Shown: in pieces, positions 1 to 15,324 of the stretch
Layout: the number at the start of each line of letters is the position of its first letter
Position numbering within the stretch: position 1 is the first letter of the stretch
Assembly (NCBI GenBank): GCA_963920765.1
Contig: OY987245.1
Span: 1,814,727-1,878,726 of the forward strand
Length of the DNA stretch: 64,000 nucleotides
Origin: Ulota crispa
Taxonomy: Eukaryota > Streptophyta > Bryopsida > Orthotrichales > Orthotrichaceae
Direction: 5' to 3'
Program-made: the position numbers and the translations under genes
Notes under the pieces: model-generated
What the model saw: only the letters and a program-made list of their open reading frames with translations
What the model was told of the DNA's origin: nothing
Database searches by the model: none

Positions 1-187
1 CTATGATTTATTTTTGAAATGTTAAGTTAGCTTTGATGTTACAAGGGGGTCACTTCTTGAGATTGAGACCAATCTAGGGGCCACTTCAAGAACTTGCATG
101 AGGGTAAGACTACTTTCAAGAATTGCAAGAGAGATTCTTTTTATTTTTTATTTTTATCAAATAGGTCCATTTGTCATCATGACCCTC

Positions 188-580
188 TTAACCCCTGAAG
201 GCCTTTTTTGCATGAAAGGCATTGAAATTTCTACTTTTGGGAAATGAGTATAAAGGTAGGAAAAAAAGTTTTTAAAAAAAATCCAATTGTAGGATCTTGC
301 CCTAGATTACAAGAGGTACTTGTGAAAAAAAAATAGGCTCATTTAAACAAATGGGAATGAGACATTGACATCTGAAGTGAAGAAAAAGTTTATTTTCCTT
401 CCTGCCTGAAAATTTTAGTTTGACCACTCTTATAGTAAAAACAATTGCTCTAGGCAAAGTGAAGGTTTAATTCCTTTGAGTAGAAGACCAAGTTAGTTGT
501 GTGCGGGAGAATTTCAAGTCAATTGGAGGTAAATCTTAGAATGTTGGAAGGTCATGAAATTTGCATATACACTAGGGAAA
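188..580 (+). mobile_element. Truncated piggyBac-like non-autonomous element
   Basis: It begins with TTAA at 188-191 followed by CCCCTGAAGGCC. The next roughly 370 bases align by eye, in reverse orientation, with the complete element at 46026-46968. Shared landmarks are an AATGAGTA block, a block containing CCAA(T/C)TGTAGGATCTTG, and later CCACTCTTATA and AAGTTAGTT. I see no matching right terminus, so only the left part remains. No coding capacity is visible. The piggyBac assignment rests on the TTAA border and CCC-starting terminus. Confidence 0.5.
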
Positions 581-829
581 ATTGAAAGCTTTATGTAAAA
601 TTCAAAAATCTAAATCACGCAAACCAAAGCAATGAAAACCTAGAAAGCTTAATTCACTACAATTCAAAAATAAAATGAAAACAACAAAAAATTTAGAAAT
701 CACTGAACAAATTAGAATAAACAATTTGGGAAGGGGGCAGTACAAGTATGGGTTCTCCCCTTCCACCCTAGCCCCACCAGCTGACAACCGGTGCCATGAG
801 CCCACCCAAGGTTTAATTTCTATTTTTGT
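581..829. other. Intergenic, nothing recognised
   Basis: AT-rich with a short GC-richer patch near 730-800. No conserved coding frame, RNA gene or clear repeat boundary is visible. Confidence 0.4.
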
Positions 830-1091
830 CAGGTTAGAGCAACCCGCAACCTAGAATGCAGGCAGGTAAGGCAAATTTGTCTAAAATTGGAATGAATTGG
901 AATGAATGAATGATATATGAAAGTTTTAATAAATTTCTAATTTAATGTATTTTCATCCAGAATTTGGTAGATTGGGATTTTGTTCCAAGAAGGACATGAC
1001 TATTTCATCCAAATTTTCACACATATTTTTTAGTGTAATGGTTGCTTGGGGACTTTTGAGGTAAGTTTAGATGAAAATTTGCCAAGAAATT
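830..1091 (+). repeat. Dispersed repeat family X, copy 1
   Basis: It carries the ordered landmarks AGAATGCA..AGGTAAGG, TTTTCATCCA, a second TTCATCCA with TTTTCAC, GAGGTAAG, and a terminal AAATTTGCCAAGAAA. The same order recurs at 1473-1945 and, inverted, at 23657-23925. Divergence between copies is high. No coding frame or target duplication was recognised, so the class is unknown. Confidence 0.5.
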
Positions 1092-1134
1092 TAACCCTGA
1101 CCCCACCCAATCTAGCTGGACCTGCGGCAGTCTG

Positions 1135-1260
1135 CCAGCGATCCTCCATGCTCCCAAAGTTCCCTACAGTGCTCCCGGAGTTCCCCTACCGGCTCCCAAT
1201 GTTCCTTGCAGTGCTCTGAGAGTTCCCCTCCTTGCTTCCAAAGTTTCCAAGTGCTCCTTG
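1135..1260. repeat. Degenerate GC-rich minisatellite
   Basis: A run of imperfect units built around GCTCCC(A/G)..GTTCCC(C)TAC recurs roughly every 23-28 bases (GCTCCCAAAGTTCCC, GCTCCCGGAGTTCCCC, GCTCCCAATGTTCC, GCTCTGAGAGTTCCCC). It is GC-rich against AT-rich flanks. The short open frame across it is probably a by-product of the repeat. Confidence 0.5.
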
Positions 1261-1431
1261 CGCTCCCTTTTATCCTCCGAGGCTCCGACAATTGCTCAGG
1301 TCAACCTTGCTCCCAATCGGGATTGACAGGGCTGTGTAAAGCTCCACTTGTCACCTCAAGAGCATCCGCCTCCCTCCCACGGTCGCACCCCAGCTGAGTC
1401 AGCTGACCCACACAATATGTCAGACAGGGTT

Positions 1432-1857
1432 ATACCTTTCCATGGGGCTGGATCAGCGTTTTTTTTTTGAATTTGTGGAAGTAGAGCGACCCGCACCCCA
1501 GAATGCAAGGAGGTAAGGAAAATTTTGCTAAATTGGGAAGTGTGAATGATCTGTGCATGTTCATTCAATTCTTTTACTATTATAAGCTATTTTCATCCAA
1601 AATATGGCGAATCACGTGTGTGTGAAAGTAGGGATCTGGCAATCATACCTTTCCATGGGGCTGGATCAGCGTTTTTTTTTTGAATTTGTGGAAGTAGAGC
1701 GATCCGCACCCCAGAATGCAAGGAGGTAAGGAAAATTTTGCTAAATTGGGAAGTGTGAATGATCTGTGCATGTTCATTCAATTCTTTTACTATTATAAGC
1801 TATTTTCATCCAAAATATGGCGAATCACGTGTGTGTGAAAGTAGGGATCTGGCAATT
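1432..1857. repeat. Near-perfect 213-bp tandem duplication
   Basis: The block 1432-1644 is repeated immediately as 1645-1857 with a 213-bp period. By eye the only difference is one C/T change (GCGACCCGCA versus GCGATCCGCA); even the 10-T tract is preserved. Such similarity in non-coding DNA points to a very recent duplication, or to an assembly artefact. Both copies contain part of repeat family X. Confidence 0.85.
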
Positions 1858-1945
1858 TCATCCATTTTTTCACCTTGATTTTTCAAAGCGTCAGTTGCCA
1901 CAAGAATTTGGAGGTAAGATTGTGGCAAAAATTTGCCAAGAAAAA
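1473..1945 (+). repeat. Dispersed repeat family X, copy 2 (internally duplicated)
   Basis: Same landmarks as copy 1 (AGAATGCAAGGAGGTAAGG, TTTTCATCCA, GGAGGTAAG, AAATTTGCCAAGAAA). It is lengthened because the 213-bp tandem duplication falls inside it. Confidence 0.5.
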
Positions 1946-3005
1946 AAACACTGGGCTGGACTCTAGAGGGGTCCGGCCTGGACGTCCAGCTTCTGATTCT
2001 GCAAAATTCAAACTACATCTCTAGAGGGCTTGGATCCAAAATTGGAGGTTGCTTTCTAAACTCTACTTGTCATGAAGATTTCAGATTTTTTTCTCCATTT
2101 TTCCCGTGGTCAACTTGGATGGGCTTCCGGTTCTGATTACCCAAGGCAAGGTACCTAAGATAGTGTGCTCATAAACCGTCCATCTAAGAATTGAAATTGA
2201 ATTTTGGGGAGGTGAAACTTCATGAACTACTTTTTAGTAAATTTTTCTTGAAAGACAAGAAGAATTGACATCTAACCTAAGGTGTTTCATATATTTTGGA
2301 GTTTTGTGGAATTAGTCATGAAAATTTGAAGTGGACAGACCATAGGTCTTTAAAACCGCCCACCTCCACAAATGTACATCACCATTATATCATTGAAAGG
2401 CTATGAAAATTAGCATGTACTAGTAGAGTATACTAGTATACACGCACACGCTTTGCATGAGTTGGACATATATGGGTAATGCAACTTGGCGTTTTTTGAT
2501 TTCTAGGACATGGTTGGAAGGCATTTGGTATATCATATTTGGGGCATCCTTTATTGTTTCAACTTCCACAAAGAAATTCTAGTAATTTTTGGAAAATGAC
2601 ATGGTTGGAGGGCACTTGGTGTTCAATATCTTGGGCTTCCTTTGTTGCTTCAACCTATAACAAAAAGTTTGAGAAGGTTCTGGAAAAGGGCGCACTTAGG
2701 GAAATCCTCCCATTTAATAGTATAAATTTGATGAGGTGAGCTGTTTTAGAGCTTGAGCAGAATATGAGCAGACTACCTTAACCATTAAAGGACCAAGGAG
2801 CCCTTTGCGGCCAATACAATATTTGGTATTTTCTTGTATTTGGAATGCATCCACACCTTTATTACATTTGAGATCAACAAAGAAGTTAGAATATAGATCA
2901 CTGCAATTCTAGTGAGCAAGTCAAGATCCCAAATTATAACTTTTTACTGGTAGCAAATGCCAATTATACAGCAGCATATATACTATGTAATACGTAGAGC
3001 GGTCC
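1946..3005. other. Intergenic AT-rich DNA, no gene seen
   Basis: No coding exon pair is supported. A TTAACCATTAAAGGACC motif near 2777 resembles a degenerate TTAA-type transposon end, but I find no convincing partner before the element that starts at 3006. Confidence 0.4.
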
Positions 3006-3659
3006 TTGAACCCCTCACCGCCCAAGGGGCCCAAATTGGGCTTTTATGAATTTTATTTAAGGTTGCACAACCTTCCTACAAGATTTTTTTAGTGGTTTTT
3101 ATTATTTTTAAACTGTTATTGAAGACTAGTTTTAGCATTAGGAGTTTGATTTTGAAAATGAATTAAAGTGATTTGTCTATTCAAGATTTTATACAAGGGT
3201 GTCCATTGCAAATCTTCACTTTCTAGTGTTGAAGGCTCTTGGAAATGAGTCTCAAGTACACTAGAACTTGGAGAAAAAATCACATTAAAAATTCAACTTA
3301 AAAAATTGTAGAATAGATTTTGAGAAGTCATAAATTGATTGGGGTTATGCATGTTATATTTTACGTACTCATATTTTTTTGGTATCCTCAATTTTAGATT
3401 TGAGATGCAAAAGGAGGATTGAAAGGCTTCAAATCACTTTTGTAGTTTTAACACCCTCATGGTCAAACATTATAATCTTTCAATCCATACATGGTATTGT
3501 TGTGATTTCTTTTCCTATGTGATCTATAACATGTCTGTTTTAAATTTGTACGGTTACCCTTCAGAGAAATTTGATAAAATTGATCAAAATGACAGCATTT
3601 TGTTCACTGTCAAGCAAATTCTGAGATACTCCAACCTACCATGGGCGGTGAGGGTTTAA
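3006..3659. mobile_element. piggyBac-like non-autonomous element (family P1)
   Basis: The left end is TTGA then ACCCCTCACCGCCC; the right end is GGGCGGTGAGGGT then TTAA. This gives inverted termini of about 14 bp and a TTAA-type border with one change. Length is 654 bp. In inverse orientation the interior matches the element at 52118-53100 (shared landmarks AATCTTTCAATCCATA, CCTATGTGATCT, TTTGTACGGTTA). No transposase is encoded. It is old, judging from divergence between copies. Confidence 0.65.
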
Positions 3660-3689
3660 GGGCTAAATTAATTACCATGGCCTTTGCTG

Positions 3690-4740
3690 CCCAAGTAGAA
3701 CGCAATCCTGCATCGGCCGTGGGCCAGTGGCGGAGCTCTACCGTGCCAGCTGGTAAGGAATGTGAGGAGGCGCAATGAAAATAGGCAGCTGCCCTCTCGC
3801 TGGATAAGGAGGAACTGGATTCGAAGATGGCCCGCCAATCTCGCTCACTCCTTCCCCAGTCAATCCCTCTTACCTTTCACCTCGCCATGGCTTCAATTTG
3901 TGCTTCACCTAAGCTTAACTCGCGAGCAGTGGCTGGATCAATGCAATTCGCATGTCGCTGATTTCCTCGGCGACGAGTTCGGCGGCCTCAGTGCTGATCG
4001 GTTGGGCGCGAATCCCAAGTGCCTGGGTGATCCTTCGAAAGGCTTGTGGATCGAGTACTAAGCTTACAGCGTGTGATTTCAGTACTGAAATAAACAATAC
4101 CCGCATTGTGGTGTTCCAAGGCGGGGACTCTCAAATGGTCGCACGTTCTTGACCGTCATCGAAGGAGGGCATCCTAAGTAATTCACATGCCATCCTCGTC
4201 TCTGTCTCTGTCTGTTCATTGATAGCCTTCATTTGCTTCGACTGTGTTACGAAGGCTGCAATGATCTGTGTTGGAGCATTGGAATTTTCACGCTCTTGCA
4301 CCAGGTTGTAAAGCAAAGCATCCTGTTGATGGCCTGTCGGATGATTCTTGTGTCTTGTACTTTCAGGGTCGGACGGAGCCATGGCGTATTCTTGCTCTGC
4401 GATGGGGATTATTGCTTGTGAGCCTCTGCAGGTGAGCTTTTACTCGCTCCCCTGTGCTCTGCCAGCAAGCATTGTGAGTAATGTAAGCAAACGTTCCTAC
4501 GCTGCCGGGCAGCATCGGATAATCCAAGGTAGAGGGTACTGTTTCCGTTACTTCAAAGCATTCGAATAAATTTTCATTGGGAGATCGTTGTGGAAAGAGA
4601 GGAGACATGATTAGGTCACTAAAGGTTTTAATGTCCTCTAGGTTACGGTGCATATTATGTTGGATGCTGCAGATCTTTAGAAAGAGCACTAACATTAGAA
4701 TTGGGAGTTTCCAGAGGGCGAACTGTGCATACGAGAGGAC
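3690..4740. other. GC-richer, possibly coding-derived stretch, unidentified
   Basis: Base composition rises clearly above the AT-rich surroundings. Several open frames exist on the minus strand (around 3915-4106, 4131-4382 and 4363-4749). One contains a charged helix-like stretch (QALGIRAQPISTEAAELVAE). The frames do not connect through clear splice sites, and I recognise no domain. It could be a decayed gene, a captured gene fragment, or the promoter and leader of the ABA4-like gene that starts at 4748. Confidence 0.3.
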
Positions 4741-4747
4741 GGGGATC

Positions 4748-6759
4748 ATGGCTTTGGGTTTAGGGTTTGGAAGTAGGCAAAAAGTTGGGGCAACGCAGTT
4801 CCCTGGTGTGAGGAGATGGCTGGCGGGAGGGCTTCAAGCACCTCCGTTGCCAAAAGTAGAGATGGTGCGACGATCGCTCCTGAGAGGGAATTCTTCGAAG
4901 CTGGTGATTTGTTCATGTAAGTACGCTGTTGATTCTCTTCTTAACCTACTTTAGATGGCACAGGTTGAAGTGTCAAGCTTGACAGATCAAGAGATGCTAC
5001 TACACCATAACTGGTAGCTTATATTTGCGCTACCTTGTATCGTGCACTATTGGCTTTACACTAGTAACATGACGAGGTGGTACTCACATGGCTCCTATGT
5101 CTCATGGTAATAGTATTTGAACTAACAATGATTCAAGGTATCTCTTTTTATTGCACACTTTTTACCCTAAATGCATCATGACGGTCATAAAGGCAATGAG
5201 TTATTTCAAGCTCGTTGTTTCACCCCTAGTTGCACATGATGCTGGGTCCAATTTCATGGTCAATATGAAGACTTAGTATCACTGGGTAATTGAAAAGTGA
5301 ATTTTCTTTTCTTTTCTTATGCATTTACCTTTCATTCTTTACACTTAGTAAATATTTGCCTCAAAGCGTAAGTAGCAATGTGCGAGGATAAAGGAGGATA
5401 TTTTAAGGTCATCTTAGATGCTTGAGGTTCCAATAGACGGGAGCACCGACTCATTTTCTGTACCGCAAACTGAGCTTCTACAAGAATGTACTGGAGCACT
5501 CGTGTAGTCTTTCTGAAACATGTGCCGTGTTGATATTCAGTGCCGGTGGAACCGGCCATCAGCGTGCAAATAGCAAGCACGATGTTCACACTGGGCACGG
5601 CATTCGTTGTACCTTTCTATACGGCCATGATTTTGGCTCCTAAGCGGAAATGGGTAAGTTTTTCCCTTGAGGTATTGATTAAGGGATGATTTTCCTGAAG
5701 TATATCTGTTCGTCAACCTCCCTTGCCTTAACCTTTTTTTGATGATTTTGGCAACTCAACAGACCCAGAAGCTCGTCGAGAGTGATCTGCCATTTGTTGT
5801 GTTGGGGGCGATGTACATCTACCTTCTTTATCTGTCATGGACTCCAGAAACGCTGAACCTCATGTTTGCGAGCAAGTATCTTCTCCCCGAGGCAAGTGCT
5901 GCTCTTTCTACTCATCAAATCTCATTATTTATATCCTTTTCTTTTTTTTTTTGAATCCGGTTTATTAACTTCGTTGCGCATGACTTTCGATGTGGGAAAG
6001 CAGCTTCCGGGGATTACGCGCATGTTTTCTAGCACCATAACGGTCGCTTCTGCATGGCTCCACTTGCTTGTAGCTGATCTTTTTTGCGGCCGGTAAGTGA
6101 TGGTCCTTTCGTCAATCAAAACCATACCAAATTGCTTTTGTCTTTCTTTAAAGCACATTGTTAGTGTACCATGAAGTTGGTTTTTCTTATCATTTGCTCA
6201 TGCTTGCTGTATGTGTACACTGTGGTAGGTACGTATTTCTGGACGGTCTGCAGCACAAAGTGGAGACACGCCATTCGCTTGTATTATGCCTCATGATGTG
6301 TCCTATTGGCATCGTTTCTCATGTGGTCACGAAGGTGCTAATTTACTCCTTTCACAGCCTTCCGTTGCTTGTTTGTTAAAATATCTGTGAAGGTGATTGT
6401 ATATATTGCATATGTTTGAAATTCCGAGCGTATCTGAAACCTCGATCCTGAAAATCTTTAAGTGTTAAGAGTTCAGGGCGCTTGTTCTTGTTTCCTCGTG
6501 TATATTTTTTATGGTACTATGATACACGTAATTTCTGACCGGGTTACTTATGGTTGTATCCACTTTTGTCTACTGTAAAATTGCAGCACCAGTTATACGT
6601 CCATCTGGCTGAGTGAGTGGATTTGGCTACCGGTAATAGGAGGGAGCGAGAAAGGCTGTGTATGTACTCTAAAATGCTGTCTTTCTGCAGGTGATCGCGT
6701 CCTTTGCACGGCGCATTGATGGTGAGAACACCGCAGAGTTGGGGAAAGCCCTGGCGTAA
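4748..6759 (+). CDS. ABA4: ABA4-like protein (DUF4281), plastid membrane, neoxanthin synthesis
   Basis: Six exons keep frame: 4748-4916, 5541-5653, 5763-5891, 6004-6092, 6229-6334 and 6691-6759, giving about 224 aa; Arabidopsis ABA4 is about 220 aa. Exon 1 encodes a basic, Ser/Ala/Gly-containing N-terminus typical of a chloroplast transit peptide. The mature part has about four hydrophobic helices: around [43 protein letters not shown] and [14 protein letters not shown]. The family signatures [21 protein letters not shown] and ETRHS are all present. ABA4 is required for neoxanthin formation from violaxanthin, feeding abscisic acid synthesis, in plastid membranes. Intron 3 (5892-6003) has a GC donor. 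The donor after VTK (GTGCTA) is weak; without that splice the frame runs on to a stop at 6379 with a different tail. The spliced version fits the family length better. Residue-level homology is from memory, not a search. Confidence 0.9.
4756..4770 (+). promoter_or_regulatory. Telo-box-like motif overlapping the ABA4 start
   Basis: GGGTTTAGGGTTTGG lies 8 bases inside the ORF and encodes part of the Gly/Leu/Phe-rich transit peptide start. Plant telo-boxes (AAACCCTAA) sit near transcription starts of growth-related genes. Here the motif is coding, so a regulatory role is only a possibility. Confidence 0.3.
5892..6003 (+). other. GC-AG intron in the ABA4-like gene
   Basis: The exon ends CCCGAG and the intron begins GCAAGT, the consensus of plant GC-AG introns. 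The acceptor is GCAG at 6000-6003. Using it joins LPE to LPGIT with no frame change and restores a conserved family motif; no GT donor nearby does this. Confidence 0.8.
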
Positions 6760-7690
6760 GATTCTTTTTTCAATGCCTCTCTTCCTTGGTGGCTCTTGGT
6801 GTAAGGTCAAGGATTTTTCTTTCTTTCTTTCTTTCTAAGATCAGTAAAGAGCTATTGAGAGGTGACTTTAGATGTAGGAGCCAAGGTCAAATTTCTAGCG
6901 GTGTTTGTGAATTTCTTATGCAGTCGGGTTTTAGGCTACTATAGAAGGTACCACCCTATTTTCATTCAGAGGTAAGTGGCCATAGACATTTAGCCAAGTC
7001 AGGCTATAGATGAGTAACAGGAGTCAGTATAGGATACGAGATCAGGTTTTTTCGAGATGGACCATGTCCTGGAAACCGCTTTGCATCATCACAGCAGTAC
7101 ATTTTCTAAATTTGTGAACCATTCTAGCCATACTGTTTTAGAACGGAGTCATGGGAAACTATTTGATTCACGTAGTGTGTTCTTTTGAGTTTGGTCATGT
7201 GAGAAAATACGTTCAAGCTTAGAGCATGTATTTTGATCAATTGTTGGAGTTGTTCTAGGAAAATCTGAGTGTTAATTGGTATCCTTGGTGGTGCAAGATA
7301 TCTTAGGTAGCAAGCCTATTTTCTTGCCAAAATGAAACATTAAGTTACTGTTCAGGATTTGTTGTGGTTTAGGATTCAATCTGTGTTCCATCGACGTTTG
7401 TCAGCAGCTATTTCATTGGGTCCATCCAACTGTTCTGCAATGTACCCATTTCTCGAGTACTCTGATTTGCTTCGTGATTTGTCCTCATAGAGTGATTGGA
7501 TCATCCTAATGATGGCTGCGGGGTTAATTTTAGGTTTTGTGAATGTCAAATTCTGGAGCTGGATAAAACATGTTCACATTGACATGGAGATTGTGGAGAA
7601 AGTATGCATTGACTTATGTTCAGACATACAGATGTTCACAGTATCATTGTTTGGTAATTATCAGTCCCACATAGATACTTCATTGGCAGG
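6760..7690. other. 3' flank of ABA4-like gene, no further gene seen
   Basis: It probably contains the 3' untranslated region. A short CTTT microsatellite lies at about 6816-6836. The open frame at 7509-7847 shows no recognisable domain and runs into a transposon end, so it is not called. Confidence 0.4.
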
Positions 7691-7695
7691 AGGTA

Positions 7696-8062
7696 AGTTA
7701 ACCCCTAAACGTCGAGGAGGACAAAAAACGTCCTCCTGCTCTGAAAAAGATTCTGTGATTCAGAAAAAAGTCGTTTTTCATCTGATTCTTTTTAGAAGTG
7801 ACCATAAACACATGGTTCATCATGAAAGACAAAAAATTACCTCTTGAGATGTATTCATTTTTTTTTGTAACTCACATTGTGAAAAGATTCAAAAGCATGG
7901 TGTCAGCTCCGAAGCTGCCCTTCTTGCAATTTTCATAAGGGCACTATGCATAGTTGACATTTCCAACTTTTTGAAGCAACACTATTGGTTCCCATGTGCA
8001 AAACATTGTAGAATGCTATAGGCAGGGCAGGCCATGGTGATCCATCCATCCTTTAAGGGTTA
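7696..8062 (+). mobile_element. TTAA-bordered repeat (family Y), tentative piggyBac-like MITE
   Basis: It starts TTAACCCCTAAACGTCGAGG and a TTAA end preceded by CCTTTAAGGG occurs at about 8053-8062. The first roughly 220 bp match, inverted, the sequence running down from 26432 (shared AGTGA(C/T)CATA, ACA(C/T)ATGGT.CATCATG, GATTCA.AA.CATGGT). Terminal inversion is short (about CCCYTAAA), so the right boundary is uncertain. No coding capacity. Confidence 0.4.
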
Positions 8063-9340
8063 ACAATGGTTGTTTGGAAATGATGTCAATCTTACACCAA
8101 AGCTAGAAACTGCCAACTTTAGGTGCATTGCCCAAAATTGAAAATAAAAACATTTTTTCTCAATTCTAATCGTACAAAAGTGTGTCAAATAGATAAGTTA
8201 ATATGTGCAAAAAATCTCAGCCCATTTGACCTTGTGGATTGTAAGATTATAACGCATAAAGAGAGAAAAATAGTTTTTTTTCATTCCTGCAAAACAAGGT
8301 TAGCACACTTTGAGCCTTCTTGGAGTAAATTTTTTGCTCTACACAAATTTGAGCTTTTTGATCATTCATAAGTATATGATGTTAGGTTCACTCATGAAAA
8401 TTTTCAGATGCAAAGATACCATCTAACTTATTCTAAATCACCTTGCAATGCAAGGAGGTTTAGTGAATTGGCAATACATTAGTCATTCTTTTCATGATTT
8501 CTTGTGCAATGAGGGAGTTTTTTATTTGAAATTTGAATGATAAATAGTCAGAGACAATCATTTGGAATATGTGCAAAAAGTTTCAAGAGTTTTGGATTTA
8601 CAAAGTGAAAGATAATAGGGCCTGAAGTTAAAGGATTTTTTTTTTCTTAAAACTACATGAACATAATTAACAAAGTTTGACTCCCTTTAGAATGTGATGT
8701 GAAACCTCAATTTGTTTATTTTTTTGACAATTGTACACCATGCTTTTTTAGTTACATACTTACCAAATTTCAAAAGTTGATGATAGTTTTAGCATAAGAT
8801 TCTCCAAAGATGCCCAAACTACCCGAGCTGCCCAAATTCTTTTAGGCTACATAACTTTTGAACCGTGCATCCGATTGGGGAAAAAATAAATTTCTACTTG
8901 AGAGATACATATTTGCACCTTGTGCAACAATTTTGAGAACATCCGATAACAATTAACTTCATATGACCCTACTTGAGTTCTCAAGTGGCTATTCAGGCGA
9001 TATTTTGCCAACTTTTGACAGGTTTTGACAAATATGGTTGCTTCCCTCCAAAAAAAATTCCAATGCAAAGAGGGACAGTCACTTAGAAAAAACCCTGGTT
9101 TCCACCCTTCCATCTGGGTGTTTGTGATATGGTGTAAAACAAAAATACATACACATTTGTCTTTTTTTGTTTTCTTGTAAAAGTAGGTCCAAAAGCTCCA
9201 TTCAATTACCAATGCTAACACTGTTGATATAGAAACTTCCTGAAGTACAGTAGTCTCAAACAAAGATTGTTGGGCCTTGTTTTTGTATTGAGAGGTCATG
9301 TCAAACATGACATGAAAATGAGGTCAATTGGCCACTTTTT
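8063..9340. other. AT-rich intergenic DNA
   Basis: Long poly-A and poly-T runs, no exon-like coding. The 153-aa minus-strand frame at 8847-9308 lacks recognisable motifs, has repeat-like composition and no splice context, so it is not called a gene. Confidence 0.4.
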
Positions 9341-9344
9341 TTTC

Positions 9345-9490
9345 TTGTAATTTTTATATCTCATTCTTGCCCCCAATCCTAACCAAGCATACCAAATTTT
9401 AACCCCAAAAAATCAAAACCCAAAGTTTGATAATTGATTGAAAAATAGTGATGATGAATTTTGGAAATTTGATTGCATGGGTATATAGGT
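9345..9490 (+). repeat. Dispersed repeat shared with 27130-27290
   Basis: Ordered matches include TCTTAATCAAGCATA/TCCTAACCAAGCATA, TTTTAACCCCAAAAA, GATTGAAAAATA and GATGATGAATTTT, in the same order and orientation in both places. The family is unknown. Confidence 0.5.
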
Positions 9491-9649
9491 AATATGCATA
9501 TGCACAGTATGCAAATCTTCCATGCTAAAAAAAACCCCTTAAGTAAAACAAAATTGATCTTTGTAGGGTTTAGTATGACACGTGATATGTCCAAATTTTG
9601 TAAAATATATATTTTTAATTTTTAGTTAAATTTTCACCAAAGAAACACA

Positions 9650-13460
<3,811 letters not shown>

Positions 13461-14901
13461 GTCACACTTTACTAGCTTGTGTCGTAGTGTCATAGTCCTT
13501 TCCACGATGGTCTTGGGGCCAATGGTGGCTTCTTCTTATCCAGGGCAAGATTTAGAAGTTCTCTGGGATGAGATTTTGGGCTCAAAAAAGTACATGATTG
13601 GGGTTCAACAGGGGAGTTTCAGACTAATAGATCAGAAGTTTGACACCTCTAGCTAATGAGCCATTCGTTTATCAGAACATGACAAGTTTTTGGGTCTACC
13701 TTCAAGCCTGTAGATATTACATTCTGTAAGTCTAAGTGGGCACTATTTGTTTCCTCTCCAAGGTAGTAATTTAGCTCTCTTGTAGAATCATGGATTGCAG
13801 TGCTAGCATTGCCTTCTTTGAAAGGCAAGCTTTGGCATTCTTCACCATTCTTCAACAACTATCATTGTTTTGGGGTATTGAATTTTGCATTTTTGTGAGA
13901 ATATTTTGGTGATTTAAAATGAGTTTTTTTGAAAATTCCTTCAAGATATTTCATCATTGATGTAAGATCTTGAAGAAAGCATCATAAAATTCACTCAAAA
14001 TCACCTAAAAACTCTTTAAAATGAAAAATTCAGAAGTCTCAAACTGGGGATTTTTCCCAAATTAATGAATATTGTGTTATTTTTAATAATACTTTGGTTT
14101 TATGTTAATCTACAAGTATAAGCATGTTATTTTCAAAACGCCAACAACACAACACTATTTGTTAGGACTTATTGAAGAGGAGAAGTATCATGGGTGAGGC
14201 TAAACAAAAGTGAAACACTCCTTTTTAAACACCCTAATTGTGAAAAATTAAGTGTCTGCAGCAAGTTCTCAATTTTACATGTACAAGGAACGTAACTCAT
14301 TTGAAACTTTGATTCTTGCAATTGTTTGTGTATTTGTTTCATTTTTATATGTGTTAGATCTCTATTTAGCTAAATCCAAACAAGTGAATTTGAAAACTCA
14401 CTGAGATTTAACTTAGAAATAGAAAGGTATTTGGTTGCGAGCTTCATTCCAAATCATAGAGCGAACATAACTGAAGAGAGATGTATCTGCAAATCGAGCT
14501 GCAAATGAAACACATCACATGTTAAAACAAAATAATGAGCGTACAAAATGGTAAATTTATAAGATATAAGTTTTCATTAACTTCTCCCATTGTGATAGTT
14601 GTGGTAGTTTAGCGAATGTTGTATTGTAATTCATATCAATATATATGATGGTGATATTGGGTGCACATATCATATACGGAAGTCTAATTCATGTGTACAC
14701 AAGATCAAATATTGTAAGTATCAAAAATAGAATAATAAATGATATTTACAAAAGAACTAACTGATAAAAACATATAATAGTTTAGCACAAAATCAACAAC
14801 CTTGAGAGCCAAAATTGCTAGATTTATCTAAAGTGTGTCAATGTTACTAAAACTTCTTTTACTTGTTTAGAAACCTTGCTATGAAACAAGGATATTAAAC
14901 C
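13461..14901. other. Intergenic AT-rich DNA with transposon remnants
   Basis: No gene seen. A TTCCCAAATTAATGAATATTGTGTTAT end near 14055-14085 resembles the terminus of the 4-bp-TSD MITE families found elsewhere in the window, but its partner end is not visible. Confidence 0.4.
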
Positions 14902-15048
14902 ATCATTTATTAAGTTGGGAAAAAGTGTCATTTTGAAACTTTTGGATTTTATGTTTTTAAAAGAGTATTCAAAGAATACTCTTCAAAAAACATATAAACC
15001 AAAAGTCCCAATTCCCAAATGTCATTTTCCCCAATTTAATGAATAACT
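14902..15048. mobile_element. Fold-back MITE, copy 1
   Basis: About 147 bp, essentially one long hairpin. The arms run inward from ATTTATTAAGTTGGGAAAAA and its reverse complement to a central AAGAGTATTC/GAATACTCTT. It is the same family as 18665-18807. The termini relate it to the TTAATTTGGGAAAAA group of MITEs with 4-bp duplications. Arms show several mismatches, so it is older than the second copy. Confidence 0.75.
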
Positions 15049-15324
15049 CGTTTATGGGAATAGGAACCATATGATTACATAGACAAGGAATATAGGTTGC
15101 AACACAGTTATCAAAACATTGCAAAAACAACATCAAAGACTTTGCAAGTTGCAATGTGCTAGAAACATCATGGAATGCCATCTTCATTAAATTGAGAAAA
15201 CCAAATTCTCAAGTTGTACTCACCTTACGCCTAGAGCTTGGTTTCAGGTGGTCACCTTAAACTCCCAAAATTAGGGTTTCTTCCAAAATTAACAAATATG
15301 GTGTTATGGGCACATTTATAACAA

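Noticed and set aside
3459-3659. Open frame resembling one at 52204-52401 (both with LNLYGY)
   Set aside because: The similarity comes from the two being copies of the same non-autonomous element; neither encodes a transposase domain.
8847-9308. 153-codon minus-strand open frame
   Set aside because: No domain, no splice context, AT-rich intergenic composition; chance frame.
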